DNA from: Candidatus Poribacteria bacterium
GTDB taxonomy: Bacteria; Poribacteria; WGA-4E; WGA-3G
Direction: 5' to 3'
Assembly: GCA_009843785.1 (NCBI GenBank)
Contig: VYCT01000193.1
Span: forward strand, 1 to 35,780
Length of the DNA stretch: 35,780 nt
How positions within the stretch are numbered: the first letter of the stretch is position 1; each line of letters opens with the position of its first letter. Below, piece by piece: positions 6,086 through 13,348 of the stretch. A model generated the notes under the pieces. That model saw only the letters and a list, made by a program, of their open reading frames with translations. It ran no database searches and was not told the origin of the DNA. The translations under genes were made by a program, and so were the position numbers.

Positions 6086-7861
6086 ATGTCTTACGAGGTT
6101 CTCGCCCAAAAATGGCGACCCCAAAACTTCAATGACGTTGTTGGACAGGCACACGTTACCACAACGCTAAAAAATCAGATTCTGTCTGAACGCGTCGGAC
6201 ACGCCTATCTTTTTTGGGGGCCCCGTGGGACCGGTAAGACCACCGTCGCGCGTATCCTTGCCAAAGCGGTTAACTGCCCGAACCGTGTTCAAGAAACCGA
6301 TTTTGAAACCATCAAAACCGCGGAACCTTGCAACCAATGTGTATTCTGTAACGACATCTCACAAGGTCGATCCCTTGATGTATTGGAGATGGACGCCGCC
6401 TCGAATCGCGGTATTGATACGATCAGGGACCTTCGGGAAAACGTTAAACTCTCTCCAGCCGCTTGCCGCTATAAAATCTATATTATAGATGAAGCGCACA
6501 TGCTCTCAACAGAGGCCTTCAACGCCCTGCTTAAAACGCTTGAAGAACCGCCGCCACATGTCATGTTCATCATGGCTACCACAGAGCACGCCAAAATCCC
6601 GAAGACGATTAGCTCCCGCTGTCAAGATTTCGATTTCCGACACTTGGAAGATGAAAAAATAATTACGCGCTTACAGCTAATCGCGAAAGAAGAAGAAGTC
6701 TCAGCGGACCTGGATGTACTCACGCTCATTACCCGTCAATCCGAAGGCTGTCTACGAGACGCCGAAAACTTGTTGGAACGTCTCGCCTCATCCGCTGGTA
6801 AGGATCTCACAATAGACGCTGTTGAACAAGTCATCGGACTCGGTTCGAGTGCGCTGATCCGAAAACTTACAACAGCCATTACAGAAAGAGACCTTTCAAA
6901 GAGTCTAAAAACGCTAAACGACTTAACGAAGCAAGGAACAGACCTGTCGCAATGCTTAGATCAACTGATCGGCTATTTCCGAGATCTACGCCTGTTAGCA
7001 ATTGACGACAACTTAAGTGAGTTGATTCAGAGTCCAAAATCAGATTTGTCGGAACTCAAGCAAAAAGCGGAGCAGATGTCGGTCAACCGGCTATCACGGA
7101 TCATCAAGATTTTGATGCACACCGACCGCGATATAAAACAGTATGGCTACCCACAAATTCAGTTAGAAGCTGCGCTGATCCAACTTAACTCACTTGAAGA
7201 GGGTGTCCCGCTTCAAGAAATTGTTGACAAATTGTCCGCCTTAGAACAGAAGTTTGATGCCGCCGGGATTTCTGCCCCTGCACAACGGCAATTTCCGCCT
7301 TCGGAAGTAAATCCGTCAGGTCAGCAAACTGCATTACCGCAGACCCCGCGTCGTACCGGCAAGGATATTCTCACCTCCACCGAACCTGATCCGGCAATAC
7401 ATTACACAGATTCATCTACGACTGCTGCACCGAATTCAAATCTCCCTACCCCATCGTCAACGCCACAAGGATCCCGTGATCTTGCAGACCTGCCTCTGTT
7501 GTGGGAGGAGATAAAATCAAAATTGCCATCGCCCAAGCTCAAATACGGCTTATTAGAAAACTCTGTTCCGACAGTGAACGGCACAAACACCGTTAAAATC
7601 GCGTGTTCACCCACACATATCTCAATGGTTACAGACGAAGACCAGAAAATCATAGCGAACATTCTAACACAAGAAATCGGAACATCTGTAAAAATTGAGT
7701 TGGTCGCGTTAGATACTGTTCCAGAATCGGCATCGGCTCAAGATGAAGCCGAAAAAACGAAACGCAAGACACCAATGATACGGATAGCTGAGGCGCGAGA
7801 CGATCCGCAGCTCAAAACTGCACTGGATCTTTTTGATGCCACAGTCTTGGAAACCCAATAA
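6086..7861 (+). CDS. dnaX: DNA polymerase III subunit gamma/tau
   Basis: The clamp-loader ATPase of the replicase, 591 residues. The AAA+ module shows Walker A GPRGTGKTT (about residue 45), a zinc module with C65 and a CNQCVFC cluster, Walker B in YIIDEAHMLS, the sensor and SRC motif TISSRCQDFDF, and a lid (GCLRDAENLLERLAS). Domain III follows. A low-complexity linker of about 100 residues rich in P, T and S separates it from a C-terminal tau-like domain (LPLLWEEIKSKLPSPKLKYGLL). ATG 6086 follows AGGAAAGGA at good spacing. No obvious slippery frameshift site was seen, so a separate short gamma form cannot be predicted. It heads the classic dnaX-ybaB-recR arrangement. Confidence 0.96.
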   Translation: MSYEVLAQKWRPQNFNDVVGQAHVTTTLKNQILSERVGHAYLFWGPRGTGKTTVARILAKAVNCPNRVQETDFETIKTAEPCNQCVFCNDISQGRSLDVLEMDAASNRGIDTIRDLRENVKLSPAACRYKIYIIDEAHMLSTEAFNALLKTLEEPPPHVMFIMATTEHAKIPKTISSRCQDFDFRHLEDEKIITRLQLIAKEEEVSADLDVLTLITRQSEGCLRDAENLLERLASSAGKDLTIDAVEQVIGLGSSALIRKLTTAITERDLSKSLKTLNDLTKQGTDLSQCLDQLIGYFRDLRLLAIDDNLSELIQSPKSDLSELKQKAEQMSVNRLSRIIKILMHTDRDIKQYGYPQIQLEAALIQLNSLEEGVPLQEIVDKLSALEQKFDAAGISAPAQRQFPPSEVNPSGQQTALPQTPRRTGKDILTSTEPDPAIHYTDSSTTAAPNSNLPTPSSTPQGSRDLADLPLLWEEIKSKLPSPKLKYGLLENSVPTVNGTNTVKIACSPTHISMVTDEDQKIIANILTQEIGTSVKIELVALDTVPESASAQDEAEKTKRKTPMIRIAEARDDPQLKTALDLFDATVLETQ

Positions 7862-7869
7862 TCAATGCT

Positions 7870-7883
7870 TTCCAAATTTGGAA
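7870..7883. repeat. Perfect 14-bp palindrome after dnaX
   Basis: TTCCAAATTTGGAA is a perfect palindrome in the 136-base gap between dnaX and ybaB. It could be a dimeric regulator site for ybaB-recR or chance; no T-run follows, so it is not a terminator. Confidence 0.35.
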
Positions 7884-7997
7884 GCGTATCTTATTAAGTA
7901 AGGAAATTTTTATTCCACCAAGCATTTTTGTAACACAACAGGAACGAAACAGAGACGTACACACGATTCAAAGTCGCTTGGTGATAGGACAACAACT

Positions 7998-8306
7998 ATG
8001 AAGATGAATGACCTGATGAAACAGGCACAACAAATGCAAAAACGGATGCTTGAAATCCGAGAAGAACTTGCAAACCGAACTGTTGAAGCAACTGTTGGAG
8101 GTGGCATGGTAACCGCTGTTGTCAATGGGCAACAGGAAGTCATCTCACTCCGGATTACCCCAGAAGTCGTTGACCCCGAAGATACCGAAATGCTTGAGGA
8201 CCTGGTTGTCGCAGCAGTCAATGAGGCACTGCAACAATCGCAAGAACTGATGTCCGCGGAAATGAGCAAATTGACGGGCGGCCTTAAAATTCCCGGACTC
8301 CCATAA
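7998..8306 (+). CDS. ybaB: YbaB/EbfC-family nucleoid-associated protein
   Basis: A 102-residue small DNA-binding protein of normal length. The N-terminal helix NDLMKQAQQMQKRMLEIREELA, the strand EATVGGGMVTAVVNGQQEVISLRITPEVV and the end DLVVAAVNEALQQSQELMSAEMSKLTGGLKIPGL match the family closely. EbfC proteins bind DNA as tweezers-like dimers and are nearly always encoded between dnaX and recR, as here. AGGA at 7986-7989 lies 8 bases before the ATG. The gene is probably in one transcript with recR. Confidence 0.95.
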   Translation: MKMNDLMKQAQQMQKRMLEIREELANRTVEATVGGGMVTAVVNGQQEVISLRITPEVVDPEDTEMLEDLVVAAVNEALQQSQELMSAEMSKLTGGLKIPGLP

Positions 8307-8308
8307 GA

Positions 8309-8396
8309 ATGGCTGTCGGCTGTCAGCCATCGGTGCCCTCAGCAAAGAGGTTTTCGCGTAACCACATACCTCTTTTACTGATGGCTGATGGCTTGC
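8309..8396 (+). repeat. HT element between ybaB and recR
   Basis: Left arm units GCTGTCG, GCTGTCA, GCCATCG precede a centre in which AAAGAGG (8344-8350) pairs with CCTCTTT (8369-8375). The right arm reads ACTGATG, GCTGATG, GCT. The element fills the gap and extends the recR frame falsely upstream to an ATG at 8309. Confidence 0.6.
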
Positions 8397-8410
8397 CGCA
8401 CAAAGAATCC

Positions 8411-9025
8411 ATGCAAGAATACCCGAAACCGCTGGCGAAACTTATCACTGAACTCCAAAAGTTACCAACGATTGGTCAAAAGACCGCGCAACGTTTAGCG
8501 TTTTTTATGCTAAAGTTACCTGACACTGAAACCGCCCAAATCGCAGATGCCATCGCGCAGGTTAAACAACAACTCTCCTACTGCGATGTGTGTGGCACGA
8601 TTACCGATACAAATCCGTGCTATATCTGTACCAGTCCGCGCCGCAACCAGCGGATAATTTGTGTCGTTGAAGAGTCGGATGACCTTTGGGCAATTGAGAG
8701 AACTAACGGCTATACAGGGTTATATCATGTACTTGGCGGTGTGCTCTCACCGTTAGACGGCACCGGACCGGACGAACTCGGAATTAATAGGCTTTTTCAA
8801 CGTATCAAGGATTCCACCATAAATGATGAACCGGTGCAAGAGGTAATTCTTGCCACGAATTGGACAACAGAAGGACAGGCGACCGCACTCTATCTTACAC
8901 AACATCTGGAAACGTTTGAAATCAATGTCACCCGTATTGCTTACGGTATTCCCGTTGGTGGCGATTTGGAGTACATCGACGAGGTAACCCTTGCGAAAGC
9001 ACTCGAAGGCAGGCGAAAAGCATAA
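8411..9025 (+). CDS. recR: Recombination protein RecR
   Basis: A 204-residue recombination mediator that acts with RecO (and RecF) to load RecA at gaps. Visible parts: the N-terminal helix-hairpin-helix LQKLPTIGQKTAQRLAFFML; the four-cysteine zinc finger YCDVCGTITDTNPCYICTSP; and the Toprim domain IICVVEESDDLWAIE...GLYHVLGGVLSPLDGTGPDEL...EVILATNWTTEGQATALYL. The C-terminal part is VTRIAYGIPVGGDLEYIDEVTLAKALEGRR. The frame is open to an ATG at 8309, but residues from there are an intergenic HT repeat. ATG 8411 gives the family-typical MQEYPKPLAKLI, so it is preferred although its ribosome site is weak. It ends exactly where the next gene begins. Confidence 0.96.
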   Translation: MQEYPKPLAKLITELQKLPTIGQKTAQRLAFFMLKLPDTETAQIADAIAQVKQQLSYCDVCGTITDTNPCYICTSPRRNQRIICVVEESDDLWAIERTNGYTGLYHVLGGVLSPLDGTGPDELGINRLFQRIKDSTINDEPVQEVILATNWTTEGQATALYLTQHLETFEINVTRIAYGIPVGGDLEYIDEVTLAKALEGRRKA

Positions 9026-9991
9026 ATGATCAAGCCGTGGTTCCTATTACTTTTAGTGAATCTGTCCTGGGGTGTGTTTAGTATCGCGTGCGCGGCACCA
9101 GATTCGGACAGCCCAAAAACGGAATTAAGAGATACTACCGATTTCAGTGCGAGCACGGCTCGCCAAGCAAATGCAGCCTTTGATGCCCAACGTGCGTTTG
9201 CAGCATTGAAAAAACAGTGCGAATTCGGTCCACGACCACCCGGGTCAGCAGCGCATCGCGAAACACAAAACTATCTATTTTCAGAACTGCAAAAGTACGC
9301 AAACAATGCTGAACTCCAGCCACATGTATACAAGGCAAAAACTGCCACACTGCATCTAAACAATATTCTGGCAGAGTTTGGAACGCCGAGTGGAGAGACG
9401 ATGCTACTCGCAGCACATTGGGACACACGTCCCATCGCCGATCACGACCCAAAGCCGGAAAATCGGGATAAACCGATTCTCGGTGCCAACGATGGCGCTT
9501 CAGGAGTGGCCATCCTTCTTGAAATGGCAAGAGTTTTTAAAGAACACCCACCCCCGCGGCGAGTTGTGATTGTGCTTTTCGATGGCGAGGATTACGGGAG
9601 AACCGCTGACGATATGTTTATCGGTTCCCGGTTTTTTGCCAAAAATCTTGGAAAATGGAAACCAGACTACGGCATCTTGTTAGATATGGTGGGCGACAAA
9701 GATTTAACACTCCCCATGGAACGCTACTCTTGGACAGCGAATCGTGAGTTTACTGAGGCTATATGGAATCGAGCAGCAAACCTCGGTTTGGGACCCTTTC
9801 AACAACGCTTAGGAAAAGCAATTATGGATGATCACGTTCCATTAATCAACGTCGGTATCCCGATGGTTGATATAATTGACTTCGATTATCCTTATTGGCA
9901 TACTATTGAAGATACTGTCGACAAATGTAGCCCCAAAAGCTTAGAAATTGTCGCGACCCTTGTTATTAGCATCGTTTACGATGGACTTTAA
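9026..9991 (+). CDS. Exported M28-family enzyme, glutaminyl-peptide cyclotransferase-like
   Basis: A 321-residue zinc enzyme with an N-terminal signal sequence (hydrophobic residues 5-22, ending CAA). Metal and catalytic positions fit the M28 fold: AAHWDTRP, then D156 in LGANDGASG, E188 in FDGEDYG, LLDMVGDKD, and H292 in YWHTIEDT. The segment DDHVPLINVGIPMVDII closely resembles the DDHIPFL..GVPVLHLI signature of type II glutaminyl cyclases. I therefore favour cyclisation of N-terminal Gln to pyroglutamate over aminopeptidase activity, although most automated systems would call it peptidase M28. The ATG directly abuts the recR stop, suggesting translational coupling. It probably acts in the periplasm. 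Confidence 0.88.
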   Translation: MIKPWFLLLLVNLSWGVFSIACAAPDSDSPKTELRDTTDFSASTARQANAAFDAQRAFAALKKQCEFGPRPPGSAAHRETQNYLFSELQKYANNAELQPHVYKAKTATLHLNNILAEFGTPSGETMLLAAHWDTRPIADHDPKPENRDKPILGANDGASGVAILLEMARVFKEHPPPRRVVIVLFDGEDYGRTADDMFIGSRFFAKNLGKWKPDYGILLDMVGDKDLTLPMERYSWTANREFTEAIWNRAANLGLGPFQQRLGKAIMDDHVPLINVGIPMVDIIDFDYPYWHTIEDTVDKCSPKSLEIVATLVISIVYDGL

Positions 9992-10031
9992 AACGTAAGT
10001 GTGTATCTCCTTGTCGTAATAGGAGAAAAAG

Positions 10032-11912
10032 ATGAATACCTATCACAAACATTATGATGTCATCGTTGTTGGCGCAGGGCACGCGGGGTGTGAGGCTGCA
10101 CTCGCTGCTGCGCGGATGGGCTGCGAAACGCTGATCGTCACAATCAATCTGGATACGATTGCTAAGATGTCTTGCAACCCCGCTATTGGTGGACTCGCCA
10201 AGGGACACCTCGTTAAAGAGATAGACGCACTCGGCGGTGAGATGGCAAAAAACATCGACAAGACAGGGATTCAATTTCGACGCTTGAATACCAAAAAGGG
10301 ACCCGCGGTTCGCTCCAGTCGCGCACAAGCCGATAAAAAGGCGTATCAAGATGAAATGAAACGCGTCTTGGAAGCACAACAAAGGCTTGACATCAAACAG
10401 GTATTGGTTGAAGAACTCCTCGTGGAGAATGGGCGGTGCATCGGGATCCTGAGTCAGACACAAACCGCTTATTTCGGAGAGACTGTCATTCTGACGACAG
10501 GGACTTTCCTGAAAGGCATCATTCATATCGGTAATGTTTCATATAGCGCAGGCAGGGCAGGCGAATCTTCGGCAGAAAAACTCTCTGAAAGTTTTTTAAG
10601 CCTCGGCTTTGAAATTGGAAGACTCAAAACAGGCACGCCGCCACGCGTGAATGCCCAAACGGTTGACTTTAGCGGGATGGAGATTCAACCCGGCGACGAA
10701 AACCCGCGCCCCTTCTCATTCTCAACCGAACAGATCACACAGCCGCAACTCCCATGCTACCTAACATACACAAATGAAAAGACACACGATGTCATTCGCG
10801 AGAATCTTCACCGTTCCGCAATGTATAGTGGTCGCATCGTAGGGATTGGGCCCCGCTATTGTCCATCAATTGAGGATAAGGTCGTCCGATTTTCTGAAAA
10901 AACAGAGCATCAAGTCTTCGTAGAGCCAGAGGGACGGGATACCGATGAAATTTACCTCAACGGTATCTCTGCAAGCCTCCCTGAAGATGTACAGGTAGAG
11001 ATGGTACATAGCATTAAAGGGTTAGAGAACGCTGAGATTATGCGCTTCGGATACGCCGTAGAATACGATTTCGCACCAGCGACGCAACTACAACCGACGC
11101 TTGAGACCAAAAACGTTCCTCGACTCTACTTCGCTGGACAACTCAATGGCACCACAGGTTATGAGGAAGCCGCCGCACAGGGACTTATCGCAGGGATCAA
11201 TGCCGCCCTAAAGGTCAAAGGCGAAAAACCGCTTGTTCTGGATAGGGCACAGGCATATATAGCCGTGCTTATTGACGATCTGGTTACGCTGGACATCCGT
11301 GAACCTTACCGTATGTTCACATCTCGTGCTGAATATCGGTTAGCGTTGCGAGAAGACAACGCCGATTTGCGACTTACCGAAATCGGTAGGCGAATCGGGT
11401 TGGTTGATGACGATACTTACCACCAGTTCCAAAACAAAGCAGTAGACATACAGACAGAATTGAAACGTTTACAAGAGACACTTCTTAAACCGACCACAGC
11501 AACTGTGGAGAATTTGGCAGATATTCTCAAGACGGGTGAGTTGAAGCAACCGACATCGTTGGCTGATCTCTTGAAGCGTCCAGAACTCTTTTATGAACAC
11601 ATCACACAAATCGCACCGCCGATTGAGATACTACCACCAGCTGTCCAAGAACAGGTAGAAATTCAGATTAAATATGATGGATATATCCAGAGACAGCAGC
11701 GACAGATTCACCAATTTAAGAGATTGGAAAATTTCCGAATCCCGGATACATTCGACTACGCGAACGTTCAAGGGCTAAAGACGGAAGCACGAGAGAAACT
11801 AACAAAGATTCGTCCTGCCTCTATTGGACAAGCGTCGCGCCTGCCCGGCGTTTCGCCAGCCGACATTTCAATCTTGACGGTTATCCTTCATCAAAAGAGA
11901 GCACGAAAGTAG
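10032..11912 (+). CDS. mnmG: tRNA uridine-5-carboxymethylaminomethyl modification enzyme MnmG (GidA)
   Basis: This 626-residue FAD enzyme, with MnmE (not in the window), modifies U34 of tRNAs reading split codon boxes. The Rossmann FAD motif is VIVVGAGHAGCEAALAAARMG. Family signatures follow: SCNPAIGGLAKGHLVKEIDALGGEM, GRLKTGTPPRV, LYFAGQLNGTTGYEEAAAQG and SRAEYRLALREDNAD. The C-terminal MnmE-binding part is YANVQGLKTEAREKLTKIRPASIGQASRLPGVSPADISIL. Length is standard. TAGGAG 7 bases before the ATG supports the start. The rsmG gene follows, a pairing common in bacteria. Confidence 0.97.
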   Translation: MNTYHKHYDVIVVGAGHAGCEAALAAARMGCETLIVTINLDTIAKMSCNPAIGGLAKGHLVKEIDALGGEMAKNIDKTGIQFRRLNTKKGPAVRSSRAQADKKAYQDEMKRVLEAQQRLDIKQVLVEELLVENGRCIGILSQTQTAYFGETVILTTGTFLKGIIHIGNVSYSAGRAGESSAEKLSESFLSLGFEIGRLKTGTPPRVNAQTVDFSGMEIQPGDENPRPFSFSTEQITQPQLPCYLTYTNEKTHDVIRENLHRSAMYSGRIVGIGPRYCPSIEDKVVRFSEKTEHQVFVEPEGRDTDEIYLNGISASLPEDVQVEMVHSIKGLENAEIMRFGYAVEYDFAPATQLQPTLETKNVPRLYFAGQLNGTTGYEEAAAQGLIAGINAALKVKGEKPLVLDRAQAYIAVLIDDLVTLDIREPYRMFTSRAEYRLALREDNADLRLTEIGRRIGLVDDDTYHQFQNKAVDIQTELKRLQETLLKPTTATVENLADILKTGELKQPTSLADLLKRPELFYEHITQIAPPIEILPPAVQEQVEIQIKYDGYIQRQQRQIHQFKRLENFRIPDTFDYANVQGLKTEAREKLTKIRPASIGQASRLPGVSPADISILTVILHQKRARK

Positions 11913-11915
11913 ACA

Positions 11916-11937
11916 CGAGTTGAAACTCGCTCCTACA
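11916..11937 (-). repeat. TGTAGGAG-family repeat, copy T3
   Basis: Read on the minus strand this is TGTAGGAG followed by the inverted repeat CGAGTT-TCA-AACTCG. It lies in the mnmG-rsmG gap and is one of the cleanest copies. Confidence 0.65.
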
Positions 11938-12069
11938 AGTTGATCAAGTCACACGTAATATAACAATATCCGTTTGTTCTCGTTTAAAACCCGTTTTGGA
12001 CAGGGGTCCCTACCCCATACTGGAAAAGGGGAACACAGCGGAGCAAAAACTCGAATATTTAATAAAATT

Positions 12070-12768
12070 TTGGCACAGGACAAGCACCTTTTATTAAAAG
12101 AAACTTTCAATCGGCACGGGTTTTCGTTAACCACGCATCAGGCAGCACAGTTTGACCAGTATCGTGACGAGCTGCTGCGGTGGAATGCGCGTATGAACCT
12201 GACGGCAATCACAGATGAGAATGAGATTATTCATAAACATTTTCTCGATTCCTTAAGCGTTTTAGAACATATAACCCTTAAAAAAGGAGACACTGTGATT
12301 GACATCGGGACAGGTGCCGGATTCCCAGGAATTGTACTGAAAATTTACGTGCCTGATATCCGATTAACACTTGTTGAAGCATCAAAAAAGAAGGGGAGTT
12401 TCCTAAAATTTCTAATCCCGCACCTAAACCTTGGCAAAGGCGCGAGTTCTTGGTCCAATCAAAAAGTCAACGTTGAAGTCCTTACCGAACGCGCGGAAAT
12501 TTGCGTGCAAGACCCTGATCGTGCGGGTGCTTATGATTGGGTTTTCACCCGTTACGTCGCAACTATTCGGGACTCCGCTGTATACTGCTTGCCGTTCCTA
12601 AAACCGACCGGAAGGTGGGTGGCTTACAAGTTTGGGCGGGAAATAATAGATACTGAAATTGATGACAGCGCGGCATACCTGAGCGCGCTCGGTGGGCGCA
12701 TTGAAACCGTTTTCACAAACCCAAAGTTCAATCGGAGTTATGTTGTGGTGCGTCGTGCTAACACATGA
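12070..12768 (+). CDS. rsmG: 16S rRNA m7G527 methyltransferase RsmG
   Basis: A SAM-dependent methyltransferase that adds the N7-methyl group at G527 of 16S rRNA. Loss is linked to low-level streptomycin resistance in several bacteria. Motifs: the N-terminal family block YRDELLRWNARMNLTAITDENEIIHKHFLDSLS, SAM motif VIDIGTGAGFPGIVLKI, and the motif LTLVEASKKKGSFLKFL. No ATG fits. TTG 12070 gives MAQDKHLLLKETFNRHGFSL, similar in length to known RsmG proteins, while another TTG at 11974 would add 32 residues of non-family sequence. Neither has a convincing ribosome site, so the start is uncertain. The insertion NLGKGASSWSNQK after the SAM site is slightly longer than usual. Confidence 0.93.
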   Translation: MAQDKHLLLKETFNRHGFSLTTHQAAQFDQYRDELLRWNARMNLTAITDENEIIHKHFLDSLSVLEHITLKKGDTVIDIGTGAGFPGIVLKIYVPDIRLTLVEASKKKGSFLKFLIPHLNLGKGASSWSNQKVNVEVLTERAEICVQDPDRAGAYDWVFTRYVATIRDSAVYCLPFLKPTGRWVAYKFGREIIDTEIDDSAAYLSALGGRIETVFTNPKFNRSYVVVRRANT

Positions 12769-12839
12769 GCAGCGGTGACACATTGGACAGGCACTAAAAA
12801 ACACGACATTCTAAGGAGAAATACTTAAGGACAAGTCCT

Positions 12840-13178
12840 ATGAATTTTGATACAACAATTGGAGAGGAAAATATCTCCACTCTTCATATAGAAGGCAAGA
12901 TCCTTGGAAATGCGACAGAGACATTTCGCAAGGAAATGGAGACGCAGCTGCAAACGGGGCACGATAAATTAGTCGTTGACTTAACAAACGTCCCGTTAAT
13001 CGACAGTAGCGCGTTGGGCGCGATAGTGACGACCTTGAAGTCCTGTCAGGAATCGGGCGGGAAACTGGTTTTGCTCAACCCACAGAAAGCAGTTCAAGAA
13101 GTTTTGGAGGTAACGCACCTCGCAACCGTTATCGAGATTTATGATACGGAGGAGTCCGCGCGCGACGCTTTCATGTAA
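12840..13178 (+). CDS. STAS-domain anti-sigma factor antagonist (SpoIIAA/RsbV type)
   Basis: A 112-residue single STAS domain. Members bind a cognate RsbW-type kinase when unphosphorylated and release its client. The conserved phosphorylation site region is present: PLIDSSALGAIVTTLKSC, with the serine pair after D. Other features are the N-terminal IEGKILG and the C-terminal VTHLATVIEIYDTEESARDAF. AAGGA 8 bases before the ATG supports the start. It is the first gene of a partner-switching module; the RsbW-like ATPase lies about 4.2 kb downstream, with a histidine kinase and PP2C regulator between. Confidence 0.92.
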   Translation: MNFDTTIGEENISTLHIEGKILGNATETFRKEMETQLQTGHDKLVVDLTNVPLIDSSALGAIVTTLKSCQESGGKLVLLNPQKAVQEVLEVTHLATVIEIYDTEESARDAFM

Positions 13179-13196
13179 CAGAAGAACGGAAATAGC

Positions 13197-13309
13197 AGTC
13201 GGCTGTCAGGGCGGTTTTTCTGCGAAAACCTTTCGACTGTCAGAAAAGAAAAGAGGTGTTCTGTAAAGCTTGTGTTTTGGCTGACGGAAACCGATGGCTG
13301 ACGACTATT
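13197..13309 (+). repeat. HT element before the HAMP-PAS histidine kinase
   Basis: The left arm AGTCGGCTGTCAGGGCGG is followed by the core GGTTTTTCTGCGAAAACC, then TTTCGACTGTCAG. The right arm GGCTGACGGAAACCGATGGCTGACGACTATTCTCC ends with the boundary ACTATTCTCC also seen in the copy within the 1295-residue gene. It falsely extends the kinase frame upstream to a GTG at 13256. Confidence 0.6.
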
Positions 13310-13348
13310 CTCCCTGAAAGCGCGTTATCCGGTACTATTTTTGGAAAC

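Noticed and set aside
12001-12069. N-terminal extension of rsmG from TTG 11974
   Set aside because: Extra residues do not resemble RsmG and there is no ribosome site. TTG 12070 gives a normal length, though the start stays uncertain.
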